From positions 1 to 64,000 of the forward strand of contig JBDXHU010000004.1 of assembly GCA_039989475.1 (NCBI GenBank): a DNA stretch of 64,000 nucleotides. Reading direction: 5' to 3'. Made by a program: the position numbers and the translations under genes. This DNA is from JBDXHU01 sp039989475. GTDB taxonomy: Bacteria; Pseudomonadota; Gammaproteobacteria; Pseudomonadales; Halieaceae. Within the stretch, counting starts at the first letter, position 1. Each line of letters opens with the position of its first letter. Shown here one piece after another: positions 1 through 9,273 of the stretch. A model generated the notes under the pieces. It did not search any database. It had not been told where the DNA came from and saw only the letters and a list, made by a program, of their open reading frames with translations.

Positions 1-136
1 TAGTTACCAGTGTTCCAGTAGTTACCAGTGTTCCAGTAGTTACCAGTGTTCCAGTAGTTACCAGTGTTCCAGTAGTTACCAGTGTTCCAGTAGTTACCAG
101 TGTTCCAGTAGTTACCAGTGTTCCAGTAGTTACCAG
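1..136. repeat. 18-bp tandem repeat inside the S8 peptidase gene
   Basis: Seven exact copies of TAGTTACCAGTGTTCCAG start at 1, 19, 37, 55, 73, 91 and 109, and a partial eighth runs from 127 to 136. On the minus strand the unit reads W-N-T-G-N-Y in the frame of the peptidase. Copy number is unknown because the array continues past position 1. There are no spacers, so this is not a CRISPR array. Confidence 0.95.
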
Positions 137-1982
137 CCGCCTCTAAATAATCTCCATCCCATAAAACCGAGCCATCGATAGCGAAAGCGCCATCAGCAGT
201 GGCGACAACAGGACCGGTATAGTGTCCTAGGCCTGCAATTTCCAGTTCCATATCCAGGCCAACATTCGCACAACCCCTGGCCTCGCTTTGGAAAGCAGCC
301 AGCGCGTCTACGGCACCAGCACCTTGTTGTAAGGCGTTCCTGGTTGCGCCGCCATCAGTATCGAGAGTGGCAGAAGCTGACTCGATAAGCCTGCACTTCA
401 GGTCATCCGGTGTCAGTGAAGGATCTTGTTCCAGCAGAAGTGCAGCCACACCTGCAACGACAGCTGTTGATTGCGAGGTGCCGGACATCATAAAGCGATC
501 GCCTGGCAGAACCCATTCCGGATGCTCCCTGGCCAACTCGCTGTCTCCAGCCACATGACCAATCATGTGACCTCCCGGTGCGACAATTTCGGGCTTAACA
601 AAGCCGTCCAGAGTTGGTCCAGCGGCAGAAAAAGACGCGAGGTAGTCATCGGTCTTATCGTCCGGCGTATACGCATCGGTCACTGAGCCAACAGTCATAA
701 TGTATGGGTTATTACCCGGCGCCTGGATGGACTGAGGATCAGGCCCCTGGTTACCCGCGGACGTGACTACGAAAATACCCTGACGCCATGCTTCCATGAC
801 CATCTGATTCACAGGGTCCGCCCAATACGGACCCCTGGCTTCGGTACCCAGGCTGAGGTTGAGCACCTGGATATCAAGTCGCTCGCGATTGTCCAAAACA
901 TATTGCAGAGCTCGCAATACGTCGGCGACGGAGCCTTCTTGCTTCTCACTGAAGGCCTTGATCGCAACAATATTTACACCCGGCGCAACACCCTGGTAGC
1001 TGATCCCCTCGACACCGTCTGTCTGGGCCACAGCACTGTTGGCAAGCACTGATGTTATGTGAGTTCCATGGCCGCGCTCGTCGCTGAAACTCGCAACCGC
1101 GTTGCTGGCGGTCGCATCAAAGGTCGCGATAACACGGTCAGCTCCAGCACTGTTCTTGGCTATGCCGTCAAGGTCCATCCACAAGCCGGAGTCAATGACC
1201 GCAACCGTAACACCTTCACCAGTAATGCCCATCTGGTGGAGCTTGTCGGCGTTTACGACGCTGGGAAAATACGTGTTGTTCTCGTAGTCATCATAACCGC
1301 GCACCAGCTCGGCGGTGCACTTACCATCAAAGCCCAGGCTGATGCTGAGTTCGCTCTGCGAGATATCCGATGCAACTGCGTCGGCGAAATACAGGCGCAG
1401 CTGGGTTTTTTCATCGGCCGCCAGCGCCAGATCATGGCCCTTTGCTTCAAGTAAGCCACGATCAAGAACCAGCTGCTGGCCATCGACATCTGTGGCAAGC
1501 ACATTGTCGCCATAGGAAACAGATTCAAGCGCACCCAGTTTATCGGGCCAGGAGAGCGAGACGGAGCTTAAGCTTGCATCACTGTCTTCATGGTTGCCGA
1601 TCTTCCAGACCACCGCACCATCGGCGCTAACTTCCAACAGGTGCTCGCCGCTGACAGGACACATGTCTGCTCCGTTGAGAGTGGCGACTCGATCCTGGAG
1701 AATGCGATGTACATCAGAACTACGACTAATCAGAGCAAGTTGGTCCCTGGTAACTTCGACACCGACGGCTTTCAGCACGTCCAGTTCCTGGTTGACCGTA
1801 CCGCCGTTTCCTTCAACCAACGCAACCAGCGTATCGACATTGCTGCCTTGCAGCAGCACCTTATGTACCTGGTTATCCGGTGGCGCGGAAGAATACAGAT
1901 CGTAGGGCCCCAGGGCACCTAGAACCACTACACTAGCCAGGGCGCTAGCACGTGCAAAATTTCGTTCCGTGAAAAACCTCAT
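1..1982 (-). CDS. Secreted S8 (subtilisin-like) serine peptidase with C-terminal tandem repeats; 3' end beyond window
   Basis: Reading the minus strand from ATG 1982 gives one open frame to the left edge, so the C-terminus is missing. An N-terminal signal-like hydrophobic segment (residues ~10-25) is followed by an inhibitor-I9-like propeptide (~38-105). The catalytic triad is clear: D264 in AVIDSG, H308 in GHGTH and S503 in SGTSQS. After the catalytic domain, near residue 600, the protein enters a perfect hexapeptide repeat WNTGNY encoded by an 18-bp tandem repeat that runs off the window. The role is extracellular or outer-surface proteolysis. Tryptophan-rich short repeats after S8 domains are known elsewhere, typically built on SVLWDG-like units; one degenerate SVLWDG is visible just before the repeat here. 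Family call is secure, substrate unknown. Confidence 0.93.
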   Translation of the reverse strand, partial: MRFFTERNFARASALASVVVLGALGPYDLYSSAPPDNQVHKVLLQGSNVDTLVALVEGNGGTVNQELDVLKAVGVEVTRDQLALISRSSDVHRILQDRVATLNGADMCPVSGEHLLEVSADGAVVWKIGNHEDSDASLSSVSLSWPDKLGALESVSYGDNVLATDVDGQQLVLDRGLLEAKGHDLALAADEKTQLRLYFADAVASDISQSELSISLGFDGKCTAELVRGYDDYENNTYFPSVVNADKLHQMGITGEGVTVAVIDSGLWMDLDGIAKNSAGADRVIATFDATASNAVASFSDERGHGTHITSVLANSAVAQTDGVEGISYQGVAPGVNIVAIKAFSEKQEGSVADVLRALQYVLDNRERLDIQVLNLSLGTEARGPYWADPVNQMVMEAWRQGIFVVTSAGNQGPDPQSIQAPGNNPYIMTVGSVTDAYTPDDKTDDYLASFSAAGPTLDGFVKPEIVAPGGHMIGHVAGDSELAREHPEWVLPGDRFMMSGTSQSTAVVAGVAALLLEQDPSLTPDDLKCRLIESASATLDTDGGATRNALQQGAGAVDALAAFQSEARGCANVGLDMELEIAGLGHYTGPVVATADGAFAIDGSVLWDGDYLEAAGNYWNTGNYWNTGNYWNTGNYWNTGNYWNTGNYWNTGNYWNTGN

Positions 1983-2104
1983 TACCGTCTACTCCCACAG
2001 CGTGAGCGCTTCAGTGCGCTCGCATTATTCTTAGTCTTCGCATCTCTACATGAACGTGTCATGTAGCCACGTTTCATATTGCGAGTGATGAAAAATGACG
2101 CATA

Positions 2105-2120
2105 TGACCCAAATGGGTCA
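2105..2120. promoter_or_regulatory. Palindrome in the divergent S8 peptidase / sensor kinase promoter region
   Basis: TGACCC-AAAT-GGGTCA is a perfect 6+6 inverted repeat with a 4-base spacer. It lies in the 237-bp gap between two divergently transcribed genes. The size and position suit a dimeric regulator's operator, but no regulator is known; this is inference from symmetry alone. Confidence 0.35.
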
Positions 2121-2219
2121 GGAAGTGACAATTAGTGCAACTATGTTGCGTCGAGGCCGCGGCGTTTCTGCATCATCGGTAGCCCCGCCAAGAATTGATG
2201 TGCCTGCTAAAATCAGTTA

Positions 2220-5200
2220 ATGAGGAATACATGCATTTCAATGCATAACGATCACTTCACCGCATGGTGGCTAGTCCTATTGTTGACGCTAAACGCGACC
2301 CAATGCTCGCAAATGGCTGAAGCAAACTCGTCGGCATATGACAACACGACAATAACCAAGTCCCCAGTGAACTCGCTGCTGAATCATAAAACGATCGCCG
2401 AAGTACTTGTCGATGACGCTGGCTTTCTCTGGATCAGAAGCCAGCATAAGGTCCATCGCTATGACGGTCACGAATTGCTCACTCTCTACTCTGGCCTTGG
2501 CGCAATGGGCTTGGGTGGTATCAGGAAAGAGTACAGACTCGCTCTTGATGAGAGGGGAAGGCTTTGGTTTGCTTCGCTGGACAAGGGGCTGATGTTCTAC
2601 GACAACAGTTCTCGAGAATTCGTTCGGTTTCGTGAAGTTGGCACTAAGCCAGCCGAAAGTGCAGCTGCAATTAGCGCCCTTCACTCAGACAGAAGAGGTA
2701 CGTTGTGGGTTGGCTACGCAAACGGACTGCTAAAGCGAATAGATGTAGTTAAAAGAGTTGAACGCAAACCAATACCGACGAATCTGCACATCAAGAATAA
2801 TCAAGCAATTACAGCCATAGCTTCAGATACGAAAGAGGTAACGTGGATCGTAACCGAAATCGGCAATCTCATTCGCTGCACGAATTATAGTGTTTCCTGC
2901 GTGAACATCGATCTGGCTGACCACATCGAACTTGCCCCAACATTTAGCATCACGTCTATGCTTCCACTTGTGGACAACCGATTGTTAGTCGGCACAGAAT
3001 CGGGGCTGCTGATTGAGTTAGTGGAAAGTGACGGTGTGTTTGCCGCTCATGAAATAAAGTTGGTAAAGCATCAAGACGCTCTTCCTAGTGCAATAACGAG
3101 TTTAGCCGTCAGTGGAGAGAGTGATGTTTGGGTTGGAACAGAACGCGGCCTATTCTTACTAAATGAACTATATCAAGTCGACCAATTAGATAAGATCAAT
3201 TCTGTACTTGGAAAGGGAAAAATTCTTACCCTGGGCCGGGACGAGGCGGGAAACTTACTAATAGGTACTTATCGCGGCTTATTCATTTCTGTTGAATCGG
3301 TTTTCCAGAAATTGGACGAAAGTCATGGACTGGAGAGTAACTTCGTTACAACGTTTTCCAGAGTGACTGGCGGCAACACGCTGGTGGGAACCTTGGCTGG
3401 CATGTCGGTTCTAGATCACCGCCAGGGAAGACTAGAGAACTTTAGCACTTATTATACGAACGCGTCATATCATGACGAACGCGTCACAGCGCTGAAATAC
3501 AAAGATGGTGTTCTCTGGATAGGCTTTAGATCCCAGGGCCTGCAACGAATCAACCTCCCTCTTGGAGGCTCACTTCATGTAGTGGACCCAAGATCCGGCA
3601 TAAGGTCAGTTACTGACATCCAGCTCACACAATCTGGCAGCGTAATCGTCTCCACGTTCGGTGGCGGACTTCATATTCTCGATGAACAGGGAAAAACGCT
3701 CAGAACATATAGAGCTGCAGACAGCGAGGGCGAGACTGGCCTCCGCTCCGACAAGGTACTACTCACCAACCCACTTCGTGATGGCAACTTGTTAATCGGC
3801 ACAAAAAAGGGCTTACACATCATGTCCAAGGCGGGAGAGATCACGCGAGTGAATTCCGTTTCTTCTGCTTCCGAACAAGCTAATCATCTATACATATTGT
3901 CTATTCTCGAAAGTCGCGACGGGTCGGTCTGGGTGGGTACGCAGAATTCCGGGCTATATTATTGGGGCCCCCTAAACCATGCGAATGAATTGAAAACTCT
4001 CACACCTGTAGATACTTCTCCTGGACTTCCAAGCAACACCATTTACGCCATGGAAGAAGACGACCGGGGCATGATCTGGTTTTCTACTGACAACGGCCTG
4101 GTCAAACTAAATCCACGCACCAGCAAGATTGAAATATTTGATCGCTCCGATGGTCTTCAGGACAACGAGTTCAATATTGCCGCTTCCCACAAAGATGATA
4201 TGGGCAACCTCTACTTCGGCGGCAATCATGGCTTCAATCGCTTCAATCCCGAGCAACTAACTACTCGCAAGCAAATTCCACCGCTAAGGCTTACCGAGAT
4301 CGTTATATCCGGGACCCCTATTGCTTCCGACCCAGGCTACTCCCTTCCGCCCGAGATTCTGCTAACTCACAAAGACCACTCCATACAGTTTGACTTCAGT
4401 ACCCTCGACTTCGTCAATCCGGCACGCAGTAGCTACAAATACAAGCTCGAAAACCATGATCGCGAGTGGGTCGACATTGGCAGTAGAAACAGCGTGTCTT
4501 TTGCCAGGCTCCCCTCGGGGGAATATACCTTCAAGCTCATCGGTGCGAACTCGGACGGAATCTGGAACATGGATGGCATCACCCTCCCTATCAGGGTGCT
4601 GCCGCCACCCTGGTTGCAATGGTGGGCTTTCGCGGCCTATGGGATTTTTCTGCTCAGCTCTGTGTTATTCATCAAGAAGTATTACGACACCTATCGACTC
4701 AAGGAGTTTGCGACACAGCGTGCGGAGAGTTTGCACGAAACAGCAGAGCGCGCCCAGGACGAACTCTTTGATCAATTGCATGTTGAGCAACGCCTGGCCG
4801 CGAATATCAAGCAGCACTCGATCAATACAATTCAGTTGATGTCCGACTTGCTCATGAAGCAAGCCGATGAAGTAGACGACCCGGGCGCACGCGAAGCACT
4901 ACTTGAAAACAACAAGCGACTACACTGCCTGAAAATTCTTGAAGGAAACATTTACTATCGGGCAGATTCACTCGAGGTCGACTTCCATAGCAGCGTCAAT
5001 CAAATCTTCAGGGAGGTTCTGGCGGATACCGGCACACCGGAGTTTCAGATAGTCCCCCTGAATGAATCGCTGGAAATCACCATCCCGGAATGGCTGGCTA
5101 TTCCTGCCGCAGTGATCACCAACGAGTTAGTAAGAAACAGCGTGCAGCATGCCTTTGAAGGAATGACAGGTGTGCAAACAATCAAGGTCTATCTACGGGA

Positions 5201-5414
5201 AACCGAGCAACCGGGCGCCTGGCTGCTTGAGGTCGCCGACAGTGGTGTCGGCCTACCGGAATCCATCGACCCGCAGCGCGCATTTACCGCCGGCATGGAT
5301 GTGGTCAAGCAATGCGCTGACAGGCTGAATGCGTCGATCAGCATTAACAGGGAGAACGGCACCAGCTTCCGCTTCGAAATCCCCCCGCAACCGATAGCTC
5401 AATCCCGCTCGTAA
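2220..5414 (+). CDS. Membrane sensor histidine kinase: two beta-propellers, Y_Y_Y domain, HisKA_2-like kinase
   Basis: Residues ~40-690 hold about 14 short repeats of the Reg_prop type (variants of LWVGT..GL), enough for two seven-bladed propellers. A Y_Y_Y domain (~715-790) and one membrane segment (~798-820) follow. The cytosolic kinase resembles the HisKA_2/HWE group: candidate phospho-acceptor H866 in KQHSINTIQL, N-box NELVRNSVQHAF (~970) and G-box ADSGVGLPE (~1007). There is no receiver or DNA-binding domain and no neighbouring response regulator, so it is an orphan kinase. Start ATG 2220 has no ribosome site; ATG 2241, with GAGGAA about 13 bases upstream and a signal sequence right after it, is a fair alternative. 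The propeller half is visibly AT-richer than the kinase half. The 3' end overlaps the convergent cyclase gene by 16 bp. Confidence 0.88.
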   Translation: MRNTCISMHNDHFTAWWLVLLLTLNATQCSQMAEANSSAYDNTTITKSPVNSLLNHKTIAEVLVDDAGFLWIRSQHKVHRYDGHELLTLYSGLGAMGLGGIRKEYRLALDERGRLWFASLDKGLMFYDNSSREFVRFREVGTKPAESAAAISALHSDRRGTLWVGYANGLLKRIDVVKRVERKPIPTNLHIKNNQAITAIASDTKEVTWIVTEIGNLIRCTNYSVSCVNIDLADHIELAPTFSITSMLPLVDNRLLVGTESGLLIELVESDGVFAAHEIKLVKHQDALPSAITSLAVSGESDVWVGTERGLFLLNELYQVDQLDKINSVLGKGKILTLGRDEAGNLLIGTYRGLFISVESVFQKLDESHGLESNFVTTFSRVTGGNTLVGTLAGMSVLDHRQGRLENFSTYYTNASYHDERVTALKYKDGVLWIGFRSQGLQRINLPLGGSLHVVDPRSGIRSVTDIQLTQSGSVIVSTFGGGLHILDEQGKTLRTYRAADSEGETGLRSDKVLLTNPLRDGNLLIGTKKGLHIMSKAGEITRVNSVSSASEQANHLYILSILESRDGSVWVGTQNSGLYYWGPLNHANELKTLTPVDTSPGLPSNTIYAMEEDDRGMIWFSTDNGLVKLNPRTSKIEIFDRSDGLQDNEFNIAASHKDDMGNLYFGGNHGFNRFNPEQLTTRKQIPPLRLTEIVISGTPIASDPGYSLPPEILLTHKDHSIQFDFSTLDFVNPARSSYKYKLENHDREWVDIGSRNSVSFARLPSGEYTFKLIGANSDGIWNMDGITLPIRVLPPPWLQWWAFAAYGIFLLSSVLFIKKYYDTYRLKEFATQRAESLHETAERAQDELFDQLHVEQRLAANIKQHSINTIQLMSDLLMKQADEVDDPGAREALLENNKRLHCLKILEGNIYYRADSLEVDFHSSVNQIFREVLADTGTPEFQIVPLNESLEITIPEWLAIPAAVITNELVRNSVQHAFEGMTGVQTIKVYLRETEQPGAWLLEVADSGVGLPESIDPQRAFTAGMDVVKQCADRLNASISINRENGTSFRFEIPPQPIAQSRS

Positions 5415-6454
5415 GCCATCGCGATATTGCGGCCACTGCGCTTGGCCAAATACAGCGCCTTGTCGGCATGTTCGATCAGCTGGCGATACTTGCGTACGCT
5501 GGCATCCACCTCAGCCACCCCAAGGCTTATCGTGCAGCGCGCGTTGTAGGGCTTAATTGATAAGGACTGCACCCCCAGGCGCAGCCGCTCGGCAATTTGC
5601 AGCGCACCCTTCTCATCGGTGTCAGGCAGTAACAAGCCAAACTCCTCGCCGCCATAGCGACCGACCACATCCGAGGTGCGGTTTGATTCGGTTAGCAGAT
5701 CAGAAATTTCCCTGATCATCTGGTCACCGGCTACATGGCCATACTTGTCATTCACCTGCTTGAAATGGTCAATATCTATCATGACCAATGACAGTGGCGC
5801 CCCGCTCCGTTTTTGACGCTCGTACTCGCGATACACCAACTCTTCCCAGTAACGTCGATTATTGAGTTGTGACAGACCATCGGTGCGACTGATTCGCTCC
5901 AGTTCCTCACGCTGATGCGACAAGCGTCGCGACAGTGAAAAATTGATCAAGCCAATAGAGAGTGGAAACACCACCATCAGGGGTGCGGTGGCAATCAGCG
6001 TGAGCATGCTGGGTTCCAGCTGAAAGCTGTAATCCGGCACGATGAACTGCGCCCATTGCCAGCCAATCACTATGCTCAGCAGCGACAACGCCAGGCCCCT
6101 GGCAAACAGGCGCCAACCACCCACCATCATATTGTCGAGGCTGGCCATAGTCAGCACCACCAGTGAGGGCAACAGGTTGAATGAGAGCAGTGGCACCCAC
6201 AGTCCGGCAAACACCGAATCGGTCATCAGGTTGCGGTATTCCGCCACCGTTGGTTTTTCGCTACGCGATGCAACCAGGTAAGCCAGGTGCGGCCAGAGAA
6301 AGGCATTGAACACCGCAAAGACCCAAAAATGCCAGGGCGCCTGTTGTTGATAGAGCACCGCGGCGGCGGCCGGGAACGCCAGCGCCATACCGAACACACG
6401 CGGCGTATAAATTCGCCTGACGAAGTTGAGTCCGGATCCGGTATTTCTGGACAT
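5399..6454 (-). CDS. MASE2-like membrane diguanylate cyclase (GGDEF)
   Basis: It makes the second messenger cyclic di-GMP from two GTP. Residues ~15-170 form a hydrophobic N-terminal sensor with several membrane segments, resembling MASE2 as in DgcC/YcdT-type cyclases. The GGDEF domain spans ~185-345 with the active-site motif GGEEF at 268-272 and the allosteric I-site RTSD (259-262) five residues before it, so activity and product inhibition are both expected. It is convergent with the sensor kinase and overlaps its 3' end. It could respond to a membrane-borne signal, but none is identifiable. 351 aa is normal for this architecture. Confidence 0.9.
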   Translation of the reverse strand: MSRNTGSGLNFVRRIYTPRVFGMALAFPAAAAVLYQQQAPWHFWVFAVFNAFLWPHLAYLVASRSEKPTVAEYRNLMTDSVFAGLWVPLLSFNLLPSLVVLTMASLDNMMVGGWRLFARGLALSLLSIVIGWQWAQFIVPDYSFQLEPSMLTLIATAPLMVVFPLSIGLINFSLSRRLSHQREELERISRTDGLSQLNNRRYWEELVYREYERQKRSGAPLSLVMIDIDHFKQVNDKYGHVAGDQMIREISDLLTESNRTSDVVGRYGGEEFGLLLPDTDEKGALQIAERLRLGVQSLSIKPYNARCTISLGVAEVDASVRKYRQLIEHADKALYLAKRSGRNIAMAYERD

Positions 6455-6469
6455 CAGTGTCCTGCCTGC

Positions 6470-6952
6470 TTAATCGCTTTCAAAGCGCTGGGCCGCGAGA
6501 TTCTTGTGCAGCGTTGCCGGGTCAAACACCTGCCCGTTGATCGCAACGTAAACGCCTTCAGGCAGTTGCTGCAGGCTGGCAATCGCGAAGCCAATATTGA
6601 AAATCGCATCGCTGACCCGCAAGCGCGCCGGCTGCATGGAGCCGGTCAGTACCACGGTCTTGCCGGCCACTCCCTGCAATGCACGGGCGGTGTCGGCCAT
6701 GGTGTCAGTCCCATGGGTGATCAGGATGTGTGTGGCGGTTTCCTGCTCAACCCGCTCGCGTACCGTCTGCCGATCCGCGTCGGTCATCTCCAGGCTGTCC
6801 TTGCGCATCAGCGACTCAATAGCGTAGTCGAAAGTCACATTGGCCTCGCGCAACAAATCGCCAATCTGCGGGTCTCCCACCTTGAATTCACTGTTGGCGT
6901 CAAAGTAGATTTTGTCGATGGTGCCACCGACTGTCAGTATCTTGATTTCCAT
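6470..6952 (-). CDS. Small single-domain asparaginase-family protein
   Basis: 160 residues match only the N-terminal domain of type I/II L-asparaginases. The first catalytic threonine motif is at residues 9-13 (GGTID) and the second, HGTDTM, is near 80. Full-length asparaginases are about 330 aa with a second domain that completes the active site, so this is one of the short stand-alone family members, not a truncation (its stop is followed directly by the next gene). Substrate is uncertain: asparagine hydrolysis is possible, but another amide is equally plausible. It starts at ATG 6952, divergent from the copper-monooxygenase operon 62 bp away. Confidence 0.8.
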   Translation of the reverse strand: MEIKILTVGGTIDKIYFDANSEFKVGDPQIGDLLREANVTFDYAIESLMRKDSLEMTDADRQTVRERVEQETATHILITHGTDTMADTARALQGVAGKTVVLTGSMQPARLRVSDAIFNIGFAIASLQQLPEGVYVAINGQVFDPATLHKNLAAQRFESD

Positions 6953-7014
6953 GGTCTCGATTATCCGTGATCTGGCTGACTAAAACTGGCCAGCATGCTA
7001 CTTTTATAGCCCAT

Positions 7015-9270
7015 ATGTCGGCGAAACTCACATTACACTATTTTGCACTGTTACTGGGCCTGGGCATGCTGCAGGCCTGCAGTGGTGGCGGCTCCAGCTC
7101 TGCGCCCGCAGTACCGGATATCACCGAAGCTACCGAAGAGCCTCCGCCCACGCGCCAGGTTGACCGCAACTTCACCTACCACGATGACACCCGCGCGATC
7201 ATTGAGGAAAAATGTGTCACCTGCCATACCGAGGGCGATATCGCGCCTTTCGCCCTGGACGACTATGCCAAGGTCAAAATTTATGCTGCAGCCGCTGCCT
7301 TTGCTATTCGCAGTGGCAGTATGCCGCCCTGGCCACCCACCCCGGGCTATACCCACTTTGCTGACGAGCGGGGCCTGAGCCAAAAGGAGAGATACATTCT
7401 TCTCAATTGGCTGGAGGGCGGCCTGGAAGAAGGCGAGCCCCAACCCGGCCCGGCGACTGCCTCCGACCTTGAGGATATCCCCCCCGGCTATAACCTGAAA
7501 CTGAAAATGCCGGAGGCCTACACCCCCTTCCTGCAACCGGATGATCATCGCTGTTTTGCCATCGAGTGGCCCCTGGATGAATTCAGCTTTGTCACCGACG
7601 TCGATGTGCTGCCCGATGTCACAGAGCAGGTACACCATGTGATTGTCTCGGTCGCCGAACCCGAAGACGCCCACCTCTACTATGGCGCCACGGGTGAGGA
7701 TGGCAGACCCGGTTGGTATTGCCTGGGCGCGGGTGGCGTCACCGGTGCGCCTCTGCCGCGCCAGGTCGGCGGCTGGGTGCCGGGTGCCGGCCGTGAACCG
7801 ACCCCGGAAGGCACCGGCATGGGTGTGAAACCCGGTTCTGTGCTGGTGGTGCAAATGCATTACAACACCCTCGTTGCAGAACCCGCTGCTGATCAGTCCA
7901 TTATTCTGCTCGCAACCGCCGACAGCGTTGAGCGCCCGGCCAGGGGCTTCCTCCTGACCGACCCGCGCTTCCTGCGTGATGGTGGCATGCCGATTCCGGC
8001 CGGCGACCCCAAGGTCAGCCACGAGGCGAGCTTTCCCGCCTTTGCCCTGGCGGCAATTTTTGGCGAGGAAGCCAATATCGAGGCAACCGACCCCTGGGTA
8101 ATGCACCAGGGCTTCACCCATATGCACAACCTGGGTGTTAAGGCTCGTACCACGCTGATCCGGCCGGATGGATCGGAGCAGGTGATCCTCGATATCCGCG
8201 ATTGGGACTTCAACTGGCAAGGCACCTACAACTTCGCCAACGAACTGCTGGTGCAGCCCAGTGACACCATCAAACTGGAGTGCACCTGGGACAACTCCCA
8301 GGCCAACCAGGACTTTGTCAACGGTGTGCAGCTGATCACCAAAGACGTGCAATGGGGTGATGGCACACAGGACGAAATGTGCCTGATGTCAGTACTGATG
8401 ACCCAGCCCAAAGCGGGTTACGATTACAGTTATCAGCCCACGTTGTATATCGAATCACCCAGCTACCAACAGGCCTTCGCTCCCGGCGACCTGGTGCCCC
8501 TGCAGTTGATACTCAATAATTTCAGCCTGCACGACCCCGGTGAACACGACCACGATAACGCCACGCTGCACCAGGATGGCGACCACGCCATGGCGGATGA
8601 TGACCACAACACGGTTTATAACGGCCACTACCACGTCTATCTCGACAGCGATGATGACGACGCCGAGCACCTCACTGCCTGGGACAAGGACTATTACTAC
8701 CAGCTACCGGAAGAGCTGGCACCGGGCCTGCATGAGTTACGTGTTAGCCTGCGCGCAGCAGATCATCACCCGCTGGGCATAGAGCAGCGCGTGGACATTG
8801 AGATCACCGATGTCGAAGTCGCTGACAGCGCCGACCTCGTGGATGTGGACGCCTGGCTTATGCAGGACGCCGGGGAAGACAGCCTGGCCGAACACCGGCC
8901 AGTCCCGGTCGACTGCCCGGATAACAGCTGGTACAACGAAGACGGCGCTCTCGAAGTGGAGACTGGTTACTGTAATTACCTGTCCCTGGCCCAGCCGACC
9001 CTGGTGGATATCAACGCCGGCGACCAGCTGCACATTGTGCTCTGGCACGGCGACCTCGCATTTGAAGAGCCCGCTGCGGCGCATGTGGCGGTGAGCATCG
9101 ATGGCAAACTATTGTGGGAAGCCGAGGTCGAAATACCTGCTGATGCCGAAATTTTTGACACCCGGGTCGATGTACCCTTCGCGGCGCCGGCTGGTAGCAC
9201 GGTGGAGTATCACCTGCACAATCACGGCTTTAATTCCTGGACCCTGTTGCAACTAGAGGTAGAACGCTAA
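7015..9270 (+). CDS. Lipoprotein with c-type haem motif and PHM/DBH-like copper type II monooxygenase domains
   Basis: The lipoprotein signal ends in the lipobox LQAC. A mono-haem motif CVTCH (C67, C70, H71) follows, then the two-domain copper type II, ascorbate-dependent monooxygenase fold. All expected copper ligands are visible: H207-H208 (VHHV) and H282 (MHYN) for the first copper, H369/H371 (HMHNLG) and M455 (DEMC) for the second. A linker at ~506-540 is rich in His and Asp (eight His in 35 residues), suggesting extra metal binding. Start ATG 7015 is preferred to the upstream in-frame ATG 6967 because it gives a normal signal peptide. It heads a plus-strand operon with TlpA, DUF4266, DUF3570 and ApbE genes. 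It probably hydroxylates a substrate in the periplasm or at the outer membrane, with the haem as electron entry; substrate unknown. Confidence 0.85.
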   Translation: MSAKLTLHYFALLLGLGMLQACSGGGSSSAPAVPDITEATEEPPPTRQVDRNFTYHDDTRAIIEEKCVTCHTEGDIAPFALDDYAKVKIYAAAAAFAIRSGSMPPWPPTPGYTHFADERGLSQKERYILLNWLEGGLEEGEPQPGPATASDLEDIPPGYNLKLKMPEAYTPFLQPDDHRCFAIEWPLDEFSFVTDVDVLPDVTEQVHHVIVSVAEPEDAHLYYGATGEDGRPGWYCLGAGGVTGAPLPRQVGGWVPGAGREPTPEGTGMGVKPGSVLVVQMHYNTLVAEPAADQSIILLATADSVERPARGFLLTDPRFLRDGGMPIPAGDPKVSHEASFPAFALAAIFGEEANIEATDPWVMHQGFTHMHNLGVKARTTLIRPDGSEQVILDIRDWDFNWQGTYNFANELLVQPSDTIKLECTWDNSQANQDFVNGVQLITKDVQWGDGTQDEMCLMSVLMTQPKAGYDYSYQPTLYIESPSYQQAFAPGDLVPLQLILNNFSLHDPGEHDHDNATLHQDGDHAMADDDHNTVYNGHYHVYLDSDDDDAEHLTAWDKDYYYQLPEELAPGLHELRVSLRAADHHPLGIEQRVDIEITDVEVADSADLVDVDAWLMQDAGEDSLAEHRPVPVDCPDNSWYNEDGALEVETGYCNYLSLAQPTLVDINAGDQLHIVLWHGDLAFEEPAAAHVAVSIDGKLLWEAEVEIPADAEIFDTRVDVPFAAPAGSTVEYHLHNHGFNSWTLLQLEVER

Positions 9271-9273
9271 TCC

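Noticed and set aside
1..136. CRISPR-like direct repeats
   Set aside because: The repeats are contiguous with no spacers and encode an in-frame hexapeptide within the S8 peptidase.
7051..8352. Long minus-strand open frame (433 codons)
   Set aside because: It is antisense to the copper monooxygenase, which has all ligand motifs and a signal; the antisense translation shows no family motif.
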